Of a stretch of DNA of 64,000 bases, positions 1-7,618 are shown one piece after another; within the stretch, counting starts at the first letter, position 1; the number at the start of each line of letters is the position of its first letter. Under the pieces are notes generated by a model. The model searched no databases. It worked only from the letters and a program-made list of their open reading frames with translations, and had not been told where the DNA came from. Origin of the DNA: an uncultured Roseburia sp. (GTDB taxonomy: Bacteria; Bacillota; Clostridia; Lachnospirales; Lachnospiraceae); the NCBI GenBank assembly GCA_947567625.1, contig CANONN010000010.1, positions 1-64,000 on the forward strand. Direction: 5' to 3'. A program made the translations under genes and the position numbers.

Positions 1-58
1 AAACTTTAAATGAGCCGGATTCCGTAACTATGAAGCCGAAGGCGGAATAGTTACCAAT
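1..58 (-). repeat. Structured intergenic repeat family A, copy 1 (cut by window edge)
   Basis: The reverse complement of this stretch matches the first part of the repeats at about 31762-31895 and 39498-39640: a stem-loop whose loop contains CGCCTTCGGCTTC, followed by the GGAATCCGGCTC arm. Its first stem is GTAACTA/TAGTTAC where the 39498 copy has GTAACGA/TCGTTAC, so a base pair has changed on both sides. The rest of the element lies outside the window. Positions 120-211 hold a second, more degraded partial copy with the same CCTTCGGCTTC core. Confidence 0.65.
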
Positions 59-236
59 TTTTTGATTTTCATGAAGTTTTGCTTGCGTAATCACGGTAAA
101 TATGTAACAATAGGGGTGGTTACGAAGCGTGTAACAGTTCAGCCTGCAACTGCGCACTTGGCAGCCAGTTATGCCGAATAGCAGGGAAGCCGAAGGCGGA
201 ACGGTTACCGAAGATTAGAAAGAGGAGCGAAGTAAT

Positions 237-593
237 ATGGCGACAGTGATGATTGTGGACGATGCATCGTTTATGCGTCTGGCATTGAAGAATCTGCTGG
301 TCCCACAGGGATATGAGATTGTGGGAGAGGCGGGAAACGGCTTAGAGGCGATAGAGCTCTATAAGGAAGTGAATCCTGACTTCGTTCTGATGGATATCAC
401 CATGCCGGATATGAACGGCATCGAGGCAGTGCAGCGCATCCGGGAGATTGACGACGGGGCAAAGATTATTATGTGCTCCGCGCTCGGGCAACAGTCGAAG
501 ATCTTTGAAGCGATAGACGCGGGGGCGCTGGACTTTGTAGTAAAACCTTTTCAGCCGGAGGATGTGATAGAGGCGTTGAAGCGTCATTCATAA
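237..593 (+). CDS. cheY: CheY-type single-domain response regulator
   Basis: This 118-residue protein is one receiver (REC) domain with no output domain. The acidic pocket (D8/D9), the phospho-acceptor D53 in LMDITMPDMNG, S81 at the Thr/Ser switch position and K103 in VVKPF are all present, so it should be phosphorylatable. An RBS (AGAGGAG) sits before the ATG. CheY proteins carry phosphoryl signals from CheA to a motor or other target. It stands alone here, followed by its own terminator, about 46 kb from the cheA locus in this window, so its kinase cannot be assigned from context. It could equally be a general stand-alone receiver. Confidence 0.9.
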   Translation: MATVMIVDDASFMRLALKNLLVPQGYEIVGEAGNGLEAIELYKEVNPDFVLMDITMPDMNGIEAVQRIREIDDGAKIIMCSALGQQSKIFEAIDAGALDFVVKPFQPEDVIEALKRHS

Positions 594-630
594 GGTGACT
601 GCGTTTGCATATGGATGTAGACGAGAAAGG

Positions 631-656
631 AGATCTCCTGTGGGAGGTCTTTTTTT
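631..656 (+). terminator. Rho-independent terminator after cheY
   Basis: AGATCTCC and GGAGGTCT form an eight-pair stem (one G-T pair) around a TGTG loop, directly followed by a run of T. It isolates cheY from the next operon. Confidence 0.85.
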
Positions 657-702
657 GTGGCGTTCGGATTTATGCCAAAGGCCGTGATTTATTGAGAAGT
701 AA

Positions 703-731
703 TTGAATCTTGCAGTAATAATTGGTATAAT
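703..731 (+). promoter_or_regulatory. Sigma-A promoter of the three-gene HD/HSP90-like operon
   Basis: TTGAAT at 703-708, a 17-bp spacer, and TATAAT at 726-731 preceded by TGG (an extended -10). The predicted start near 738 leaves an ~85-nt leader before the ATG at 824. The consensus -10 suggests constitutive transcription. Confidence 0.75.
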
Positions 732-823
732 TTTAATATATATTTTTCATGGATGATACATAGACAGGAAAGCTAAAACGGAGGATGTTTGCCAAATGAT
801 ATCGGGGGAGGATATGAAAGGTT

Positions 824-3800
824 ATGTCAGAGGGTAAAAGAAAAATATCATATAAAGAGGATATGGAATTTAGTTATGGGAAACTAACAATCGAACGGCA
901 GCTTCAGATGTATGAGCGACATCCCGATAAAAATGTGCGAAGTGCGACGCTCTGGCACGCGTGGCACCAGAATAAGAGCTGGTTAATACGTTTGTTGGAA
1001 CTGACCCTGGCGTCTTTTCCCTCTTATAGCAGGCATGACGCTTCACATGCGGAAGCGGTACTGCACAATATTGAGCGCATTTTGGGGGAGGAGCGGATTG
1101 CCGAACTGGATGCGACGGATTGCTTTGCGATTTTACATACGGTCTATGTTCATGATATTGGTATGGCAATATTGGCCGCAGACCGGGAAAAGATTGTCAG
1201 AAGCGATGAGTTTATCGAGATGCTCGATATGCTGACGGACGGCGCGGATAAAGACTTAAAGAAAGCGGCGCTCCAGTTAAAGAAGAACATTTATTATGAT
1301 GAGTCTAATGAAGAAATCGATTATGAGGGAATAGAATATCATGATAAGAAGAAGCTTTTATACCAGGAAAAACTGAAAACATATTATGCAGTGGTACAGC
1401 TTTTGATGGAGTATCAGAGAAAGCGGCATGGAGAAAAAGCCGCCAGCAGCATTAAGGATTGGCTTTTAGATGGGGATAAACTGCGTTCCGAGTTTTCGAT
1501 GTCCGGAGTTCCGATGCGAATTTTCTTTCGGATTGCGGACTGTGCCAGTCTACATACAGATTGGGATTTCGGTCATATTATGGAGCTGCCGGCAGAAGAA
1601 AACGGCTATGAAAATGATATGCTGCATCCCAGATTCGTTGCGGTACTCTTACAGTTAGGGGATGCGTTGGATATCGATAACGACCGTTTTCATCCGTTTG
1701 CCGAGGCGTTTTTGGGACAATTGCCGATGCAGTCGCAGGCACATTATGATAAACATTTGGCTATCCGTACCTTAAAAATCACCCCGGAAGAAATCCAGAT
1801 CGAGGCGGACTGTAAGACGCGTGAGGCCATGCGTCTGATTAAAAATGAGTGTGACGGGATAGAAAATCTTTTAAAGGCGGCGAGTTATAACTGGTCCAGC
1901 ATTGCGCCAAGAGGGTTCGGCGGCGCCTTGCCTGCGTTTCATACCCCCAAGCTGCTGTTGGATGGAATAGAAATACCGTTAGACTTAGCGATGGCGCGCT
2001 TTAAAATATCACAGCAAAAAGCATTTTCACTCTTACAAGGGGAGAATATCTATTCGGGATATTTCCCGTTTGTGCGCGAGCTGTTGCAGAATGCGATTGA
2101 TTCCACGAAATTGCAATGTTATGAGGATTATAAGACCAGTCCCAAGCTGCGGTTCGCAGAAAAGCAAGATAAGATTACGTTACCGTCTATTGTTAATATT
2201 TCACACATTATCAATCCTATCCAATATCCGATCGAAATTTCCATTCAATGTTGCAAATTGTCGGAATTTGATGAATTTAAAGTGATAGATATTGAAGATA
2301 TCCCCAGGGAAGAGAGTGAAACAGAAAAATATGGAATTCTGTTTTCTATCAGAGATTATGGTACAGGTATTGATTCCAATTCTTTGCGGACAATTTCATC
2401 AGTCGGAACAAGCTATAAAAGCAGAAAAAAATTATTGCGGGAAATACCGGATTGGTTGCGACCTACCGGAGAATTTGGCATCGGACTGCAGTCTGTTTTT
2501 TTGGTAAGCGACAGATTTTATTGTGATACCTATGTAAGAAACGGCGAGCGCTACCGCATAGAATTTCTCACCGGGGCAAATGGGGAGAAAGGCTATATTA
2601 ATATTGAGCCTAAGGATCCTCAGAAAGAACCGATGGCGTTTGGAACAAAATTTGAGGTGTTTATCGGCCATGACAGGAAAAAAGTGCGAAACGAGTGCAT
2701 GGATGCATGGACCGGATTTGATCCGTTTGCGGATGAGTATGATGAAAAAAGAATCAAGCGGGATATCATCGCGCTCGCGGTGCAAATACTAATAGATATC
2801 GACGGGCAGTTAGAAGATTTATTATTTCCGGTTTATGCACATGTGGGATTTGATCTGGGAGAAGAGCAGAGAGAACAAATGCAAAATAAATTGTCCCAGA
2901 TTGTATTTGACGACATAAAAACGAGCGGCTCTTATAATGAAGAAAGTTTAAAGCAGAATGTTTGCTGGATGTACCGGAACCATGATAAGAGCAATTCCGA
3001 TAAAAATGTGGTATCTTTCGATATAGAAAACGGCGCCTGCATGGTAGATTTGTGGAATATGCGGGTGAATATTTGGCTGGAAGATATAGCAGTCAATGCC
3101 TGTATCGGTGTGGATTATTTGGTTGAGGATGGTCTGCAGATGATGAAATCGCCCTGTAGATTATATTATAAAGGGATTTTGATCGAAACGCGTTATATAG
3201 AAAAAAGCGGTAATCTTTTAGAGTATATTGATATTCAAGGAGGAAGGCGGGGAAGAAAGCTTATTCAGCTCAATCGAAATGGCCTTACAAAAGAGGGCGA
3301 GGAATATGTGGATACGATCATCATTCCCAAGATTTATTCCAGTTTGCTGAAGGTGTTAGAGATGCTTGCGAGACAAAGGTTTGTTGGCGATAAAGAAGAT
3401 CAGGTATTAGAGATGGCGGAAAAAATTCAATCTAATATACAAGAAGCTTTACTGATGGAGCAGATTGTCTGGCAGCGCCAATTGGTAGGGGTCAGTCTAT
3501 ACTATCATTTTTATATGTGCAAGCACGAGAAGAAAGATAGTCCCTATTTTTCTGAAAAAGCACAGAGTGAAAAGCAGCAATGGAATAAGGCAGTCAAATG
3601 TGTTAGTCAGGAAGTGAAAAACAGCGTCATAGGGCAGTCACCGGGAATAAGTGGAAACATTGAAGCGATAGAATTATATGCAAATTTAAGGAATTATGAA
3701 TTTAAAGTATTAGGTGTAGTGAACATCAGTATTGCGGATTTTTATGACAGAGATAATAAGTTTGCGGTTGTTTCTATTAGAAGAGGGAGAAGGGATAAAT

Positions 3801-5128
3801 GGATTAACAACCTGATTTGGTTGAGAGACGCAAAAGAAAAAATTGTTGATGAGGACGGGGTAAAAGTGCTCGAGCCAAAGATAATAAAGGCACTGGAAGA
3901 ATCGTTCTCAGAGATCATGCCGTGGGAACGGAAAGAACAGAATCTGGAGAATTGGGCGGAGTTTATTCTCGCAAATATTGGCAATATCGTTGATTTCCAG
4001 CGGGTACAGCAGAGCGATTTTGTGCTGGAATTGCTGCAATCCGTATCGACGCAGGCATGTTTCGCTGCAGCAACAGGCAACCTCAAGGTACATATTTTAA
4101 CCGGTCAGTCATCATGTGGGGTATTTTACAATATTAATTCCAAGTATAAACTGCTCAAGAAAATGTCTGAGAGAAACAGCCATACACACGCAAAAAGATT
4201 TGCCGGAAATGTTTGGATGGGATACGAACCTTTGAGGGTAGACCATATACAGGAGGATGTATGTAATATCAAAGAAAGCTATATTGACCAGAATCAAGAT
4301 TTCATGTTAATGCCCTGCAGCGGCGATGCTGTTTCTGAACTTATACAATTTGCGGAAGGAAGAAAAAAGGATAGGGAAAATGATAAATATAGTTATATTC
4401 AAAGTAAATTGATAAATATTGCACATAGCCTAGATGATTGTTTAGAGTTTGAGATTTACGGAACAAAACATAAAGAACTGTTTGAAAAACAGTATAGTGA
4501 ATTTTATAAAAGAGAGCAGAGGCCAATACGAAAATTAGATTTTGCAAAATATATAGAAAATGGATATTCGTATTTGCTGAGAATGAAATTTGATGAAAAA
4601 CAGGACGAATATAAAGAGAGCGTCAAAACAGAACTGGATAAATTACCTTCAAGAGAATCCATAGAACAGATGACGAAAGAATCTTTTTGGGATAAAATAA
4701 AAGAGAAGCTTTGTACTCTGGTACGAGTACAGGATTTACATGAGCAAATTATGTCTGGTATATTGATAAATACACCACATCTTATGAAAAGCGAATGGTA
4801 TGTAGATGATGAGGAAAACAGATCATTGCATAGGCATCTGGAGGAATTAATCAGGTATTGTTATCGGTGGAAATACTTATGGGACTATTTTGAACAATTG
4901 TATCTGGAGCAAAATATGATGAGCATAAAGCAGCGTTTTTGGAGTAATTCCGGGGAACGGCAGAACATGGTCAGGTGGACGGCCGGACAGATACAGAGAA
5001 GCCCGGAGGTTGTTGAGGAATACTATGATAATATTTGGAATGAATTTAAAAATGTGATAGCATACCATAGAAAAAGTGCGTTATTCCAGTCACATCCGTA
5101 CGAATTTTTGGAATTGCTGAATAGTTAG
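824..5128 (+). CDS. Large HD-domain plus HSP90/GHKL-type ATPase protein (putative defence sensor)
   Basis: The 1434-residue protein starts with an HD-type metal-binding domain: H71-D72 and H75 in SRHDASHAEAVL, H110-D111 in VYVHDIGM, and LLQLGDALDIDNDR further on. From about residue 410 follows a GHKL ATP-binding fold with the N-box RELLQNAIDSTK, the DYGTGID Mg/ATP motif near 511 and GEFGIGLQS near 550, arranged as in HSP90. The remaining ~850 residues match nothing I recognise. It is twice the length of HtpG and lacks HtpG-type ends, so it is not the housekeeping chaperone. It is the first gene of a three-gene operon; the next ATG is 14 bp after its stop. GGAGG at 807-811 lies 12 nt from the ATG, and no earlier in-frame start exists. 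The sequence is noticeably AT-rich, suggesting acquisition. A role as an ATP-driven sensor in phage defence is inference. Confidence 0.7.
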   Translation: MSEGKRKISYKEDMEFSYGKLTIERQLQMYERHPDKNVRSATLWHAWHQNKSWLIRLLELTLASFPSYSRHDASHAEAVLHNIERILGEERIAELDATDCFAILHTVYVHDIGMAILAADREKIVRSDEFIEMLDMLTDGADKDLKKAALQLKKNIYYDESNEEIDYEGIEYHDKKKLLYQEKLKTYYAVVQLLMEYQRKRHGEKAASSIKDWLLDGDKLRSEFSMSGVPMRIFFRIADCASLHTDWDFGHIMELPAEENGYENDMLHPRFVAVLLQLGDALDIDNDRFHPFAEAFLGQLPMQSQAHYDKHLAIRTLKITPEEIQIEADCKTREAMRLIKNECDGIENLLKAASYNWSSIAPRGFGGALPAFHTPKLLLDGIEIPLDLAMARFKISQQKAFSLLQGENIYSGYFPFVRELLQNAIDSTKLQCYEDYKTSPKLRFAEKQDKITLPSIVNISHIINPIQYPIEISIQCCKLSEFDEFKVIDIEDIPREESETEKYGILFSIRDYGTGIDSNSLRTISSVGTSYKSRKKLLREIPDWLRPTGEFGIGLQSVFLVSDRFYCDTYVRNGERYRIEFLTGANGEKGYINIEPKDPQKEPMAFGTKFEVFIGHDRKKVRNECMDAWTGFDPFADEYDEKRIKRDIIALAVQILIDIDGQLEDLLFPVYAHVGFDLGEEQREQMQNKLSQIVFDDIKTSGSYNEESLKQNVCWMYRNHDKSNSDKNVVSFDIENGACMVDLWNMRVNIWLEDIAVNACIGVDYLVEDGLQMMKSPCRLYYKGILIETRYIEKSGNLLEYIDIQGGRRGRKLIQLNRNGLTKEGEEYVDTIIIPKIYSSLLKVLEMLARQRFVGDKEDQVLEMAEKIQSNIQEALLMEQIVWQRQLVGVSLYYHFYMCKHEKKDSPYFSEKAQSEKQQWNKAVKCVSQEVKNSVIGQSPGISGNIEAIELYANLRNYEFKVLGVVNISIADFYDRDNKFAVVSIRRGRRDKWINNLIWLRDAKEKIVDEDGVKVLEPKIIKALEESFSEIMPWERKEQNLENWAEFILANIGNIVDFQRVQQSDFVLELLQSVSTQACFAAATGNLKVHILTGQSSCGVFYNINSKYKLLKKMSERNSHTHAKRFAGNVWMGYEPLRVDHIQEDVCNIKESYIDQNQDFMLMPCSGDAVSELIQFAEGRKKDRENDKYSYIQSKLINIAHSLDDCLEFEIYGTKHKELFEKQYSEFYKREQRPIRKLDFAKYIENGYSYLLRMKFDEKQDEYKESVKTELDKLPSRESIEQMTKESFWDKIKEKLCTLVRVQDLHEQIMSGILINTPHLMKSEWYVDDEENRSLHRHLEELIRYCYRWKYLWDYFEQLYLEQNMMSIKQRFWSNSGERQNMVRWTAGQIQRSPEVVEEYYDNIWNEFKNVIAYHRKSALFQSHPYEFLELLNS

Positions 5129-5142
5129 AAAGAGAGGCAGAC

Positions 5143-5874
5143 ATGGAACCGTTTGATTTAAGAGAGTTTCAGGATTTGAATTTGGGGGAAGGCGTAGAAG
5201 GCATGGCAGATCTCTATTTGAAAGTTGCCAAGGCAGCAGAAAAGCTGGTAGAGGCAAGCTATGCAGAGGCAAGCGGTTTTAAGGCAGGCGACGAAAAGAC
5301 AGCATACTGTAGATACGAATTCCCGATTGATATCGAGCTGATTGCAAGATATCTGGAAATGACAATTGAGAAAAAAAGCCTGAACAGAGAAGAACCCAGA
5401 AGCTTTAGCCGGATTCTTGGAATCATAACCTCGCAAAACGGGAGGGCTGTGGTTGTGGTTGATAATGAAGTCAGTTACAAGACACAGCGGTATACGATTG
5501 CAAATGCGATCGGACGTTTTTTATTGAATCAAACGGAAACCTCGTTAAAGTGCAGCTATGCGATTCCGCTGATACCGCAAAGCATGGAAGAAATAGCGGC
5601 CGACGTAATCGCATTGTTTTTGTTGCTGCCGATGAAAGCGTTCAAGGACGAATTCATGCACTATTTGGAGCGTTGTGGGAATGATCGGCCTTTGGATGTA
5701 GATGCATGGTTGGTGTATTTGGGCAATAAAAGCCAAGTAACGCAATTTAATCTCGCCATTGGCTATCAGCAGATGAAGCAGGTATTGTGTTATCAAAGGC
5801 AGTCTGATTTTAAAAATAGTGGGTTTGATATAAGTATCATATTTGACGACCCTTATGATATCATTTATGCCTAA
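5143..5874 (+). CDS. ImmA/IrrE-fold protein with a lost zinc-peptidase site
   Basis: The 243-residue protein follows the ImmA/IrrE (COG2856) layout: PIDIELIARYLEM near residue 61, a strand before RYTIANAIGRFLLN at 117-129, and EEIAADVIALFLLLP at 149-163, which corresponds to the ExxAxxFAxxLLMP helix that normally supplies the third zinc ligand. Where active members have HEXXH, this protein has N121-A-I-G-R125, so both zinc histidines and the catalytic glutamate are gone. It is therefore likely a pseudopeptidase with a binding or regulatory role. Active relatives cleave repressors in mobile elements and stress responses. It is the middle gene of the operon, with GAGAGG before the ATG. Fold assignment is from motif order; the function is inference. 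Confidence 0.65.
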   Translation: MEPFDLREFQDLNLGEGVEGMADLYLKVAKAAEKLVEASYAEASGFKAGDEKTAYCRYEFPIDIELIARYLEMTIEKKSLNREEPRSFSRILGIITSQNGRAVVVVDNEVSYKTQRYTIANAIGRFLLNQTETSLKCSYAIPLIPQSMEEIAADVIALFLLLPMKAFKDEFMHYLERCGNDRPLDVDAWLVYLGNKSQVTQFNLAIGYQQMKQVLCYQRQSDFKNSGFDISIIFDDPYDIIYA

Positions 5875-5891
5875 GCATATTGGAGGAGAAC

Positions 5892-6380
5892 ATGAGTGAA
5901 TGGAAAGAGGTTCAAAAGCTTTTTGTTGATGATAATATCAGCGCGGTAGAAATATGCCGTATAAGAACGGAATATGCCTTGGAATGGTATATCCGCAAGG
6001 CTATTTGGCATAAGTATTTATTTTACATATTAACAGGTATTAGTATGGTATGCCCGTTGTTAAATGCTGTTGCTGCGGTAGTATGTGACGGGAAATTAGC
6101 AGCAGTAATTTTAGCTTCTGTTACTACATTGGCAACGTCAATACTCGGAATGACCAGGTCTCAGGTGAAATGGAATAATTATCGAACGGCTGCGGAGTAT
6201 CTAAAGTCAGAGTATGTGTTGTTTGAGGCAAAGGTAGAACCATATAATAGTGATGCGCGCGCAGTTGTTTATATGAAAACGATAGAACAATTTATGAGAA
6301 ATATTCATATTAGATGGGAAAACGGATTTCAGAAAAAAGATGAAAAGGATGATAATAGTAAGCCTGAAAAAGTTTCATGA
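5892..6380 (+). CDS. SLATT/DUF4231-like two-helix membrane protein (putative effector)
   Basis: The 162-residue protein has an amphipathic N-terminus, two adjacent membrane helices (about residues 42-64 and 67-86), then a long cytoplasmic helix with WNNYRTAAEYLKSE, ending in a charged tail. This is the pattern of SLATT/DUF4231 proteins, which were proposed as pore-forming effectors in nucleotide- and NAD-related conflict systems. I use ATG 5892, which has GGAGG five bases upstream, rather than the in-frame TTG at 5880. It is the last gene of the operon, with a terminator following. No CD-NTase or SLOG partner is present; the HD/HSP90-like protein occupies the sensor position. The family call is from topology and the conserved post-membrane helix, so it is moderately sure; the effector role is inferred. 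Confidence 0.6.
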   Translation: MSEWKEVQKLFVDDNISAVEICRIRTEYALEWYIRKAIWHKYLFYILTGISMVCPLLNAVAAVVCDGKLAAVILASVTTLATSILGMTRSQVKWNNYRTAAEYLKSEYVLFEAKVEPYNSDARAVVYMKTIEQFMRNIHIRWENGFQKKDEKDDNSKPEKVS

Positions 6381-6399
6381 AATGGAAAAGATAAACCCA

Positions 6400-6449
6400 A
6401 AAACCCTCCAAGCTGAGTAATCCAATCTTACGCCAGTTTGGAGGGTTTT
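6400..6449. terminator. Bidirectional terminator between convergent genes
   Basis: AAAACCCTCCAA (6400-6411) pairs perfectly with TTGGAGGGTTTT (6438-6449). A-rich and T-rich flanks on the two sides let it serve both the plus-strand operon and the minus-strand gene ending at 6485. Confidence 0.8.
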
Positions 6450-6484
6450 CATATGGAACAATTCTTAAAGAAGCCCCCAGTTCC

Positions 6485-7294
6485 TTAGCGACAATCGCTT
6501 TCATTGCCCGCACAGCCGTGCTTATTCTCCCCGCAGTGATGTTCCCCGCAGGCGTGCTCATGGCCGTGATGGTCACAGTGCACGTTAGGGTCATAACCCA
6601 GTTTTCCTGCCAGATAGGCATCAACCGCTTCATCCGCCGGCCCGGTAACGCCGCCGTATAAGCGAATCCCTGCGTCTAAAAGCGCCGCCTTGGCGCCGCC
6701 GCCGATGCCGCCGCAGATCAGTATTTCGACGCCGGCCTGTGACAGAAAACCGGATAACGTGCCATGTCCCTGGCCGTTGGTATCGGCAATCTGTGTTTTG
6801 ACAATCTGTCCATCCAAAACGTCATAGAACTTAAATTGTTCCGTATGTCCAAAATGCTGGAATACTGTTCCGTTTTCATAAGTTACTGCTATTCTCATTT
6901 GCCCCGCTTCCTTTCTGTACATACTTGGTCTCGTATGATCTTTGACTTTGCCGGCGGTTCGATCTGCCTTCTTGCAGTTCCTATTACAGCATAAGAGCGC
7001 TGTCCCATCGCATAGCTGATAGTGGCCGCCCGAAATAGACAGATTTTTTCCATTGACAATGCTGTCCGCAAGCTTATAACGGGCCGTTTCATAGATTTCC
7101 GTCACCGTTGTGCGGGAAATCCCCATCTGGCCTGCACACTGTTCATGGGTGTATTTTTCCAGATCAATCAGGCGTACTGCCTCATATTCATCCAGCGTCA
7201 TGATAACATCTTTCCCGGCCGGTAATCCGTCCGGCCGGAAACTGTCGTATTCCGGTTCTGCGCATATTTTTCTGCATCTGGTTGGCCGTGCCAT
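6485..7294 (-). CDS. DUF134 HTH protein fused to a NifX/NifB-like cofactor-binding domain
   Basis: Residues 1 to about 90 are a DUF134 domain: MARPTRCRKIC start, then a helix-turn-helix in LDEYEAVRLIDLEKYTHEQ...MGISRTTVTEIYETARYKLAD. From about residue 133 there is a dinitrogenase iron-molybdenum cofactor (NifX-type) domain, MRIAVTYENGTVFQHFGH...ICGGIGGGAKAALL. The last ~25 residues are rich in His and Cys (CDHHGHEH, CGEHHC), a likely metal-binding tail. I chose the ATG at 7294 because AGGAGG lies six bases upstream and DUF134 proteins begin MARP; an in-frame ATG ten codons earlier lacks this. Such fusions are common in clostridia and are thought to sense or carry Fe-S or metal cofactors; the target is unknown. 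Confidence 0.85.
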   Translation of the reverse strand: MARPTRCRKICAEPEYDSFRPDGLPAGKDVIMTLDEYEAVRLIDLEKYTHEQCAGQMGISRTTVTEIYETARYKLADSIVNGKNLSISGGHYQLCDGTALLCCNRNCKKADRTAGKVKDHTRPSMYRKEAGQMRIAVTYENGTVFQHFGHTEQFKFYDVLDGQIVKTQIADTNGQGHGTLSGFLSQAGVEILICGGIGGGAKAALLDAGIRLYGGVTGPADEAVDAYLAGKLGYDPNVHCDHHGHEHACGEHHCGENKHGCAGNESDCR

Positions 7295-7336
7295 CGGTTT
7301 CCTCCTGCCTGTCGTTTCCGCCATATGTCGATAACT

Positions 7337-7365
7337 ATTATAGTATATCCGAATTGCAAAATCAA
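7337..7365 (-). promoter_or_regulatory. Sigma-A promoter of the DUF134-NifX gene
   Basis: Reading the minus strand: TTGATT (7365-7360), 17 bp, TATAAT (7342-7337). It lies outside the invertible segment, so it keeps its direction regardless of the switch. Confidence 0.7.
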
Positions 7366-7421
7366 GCTGTTTCTCAAATCAAAATGGGAATGATGGATAG
7401 GAGCTATTTTTGCGCAAAAAA

Positions 7422-7447
7422 ATTCGTAGAACTGCTGCTTCTACGAA
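7422..7447 (+). repeat. Left inverted repeat / recombination site (IRL)
   Basis: A 26-bp sequence that is the exact reverse complement of 8888-8913. Internally it is two 9-bp inverted arms (TTCGTAGAA and TTCTACGAA) around an asymmetric 7-bp spacer CTGCTGC. Two recombinase-binding arms around a short asymmetric crossover region is the usual core-site architecture of tyrosine recombinases. Confidence 0.85.
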
Positions 7448-7484
7448 AGGTCTGCTGATACAAAAATGTAAGATTGATGTGATT

Positions 7485-7513
7485 ATTTTAGCGCGAATGA
7501 AATGATTTTTCAA
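7485..7513 (-). promoter_or_regulatory. Outward-facing sigma-A promoter inside the invertible segment
   Basis: On the minus strand: TTGAAA (7513-7508), 17 bp, TAAAAT (7490-7485). In the present orientation it reads left across the left inverted repeat toward the DUF134-NifX gene. After inversion it would read right across the right inverted repeat into the Tad operon. Confidence 0.6.
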
Positions 7514-7529
7514 TAGATTTTGAAAAAAA

Positions 7530-7558
7530 TGTTAAAAAATGACAGAAATTGTTATGAT
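7530..7558 (+). promoter_or_regulatory. Possible promoter of the recombinase gene
   Basis: TGTTAA, 17 bp, TATGAT with a preceding TGT (extended -10 form). The -35 is weak. It is 60 bp upstream of the recombinase ATG and lies within the invertible segment, so the recombinase would stay expressed in both orientations. Confidence 0.4.
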
Positions 7559-7618
7559 GATGGGCGGAGTTCATCTATTTATGGTCAATTTTTTGGTCAA
7601 TCAAAAGGAGGAATTGGT

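Noticed and set aside
824-5128. Chaperone HtpG
   Set aside because: The ATPase motifs are HSP90-like, but the protein is more than twice HtpG's length, begins with an HD domain and lacks HtpG middle and C-terminal features.
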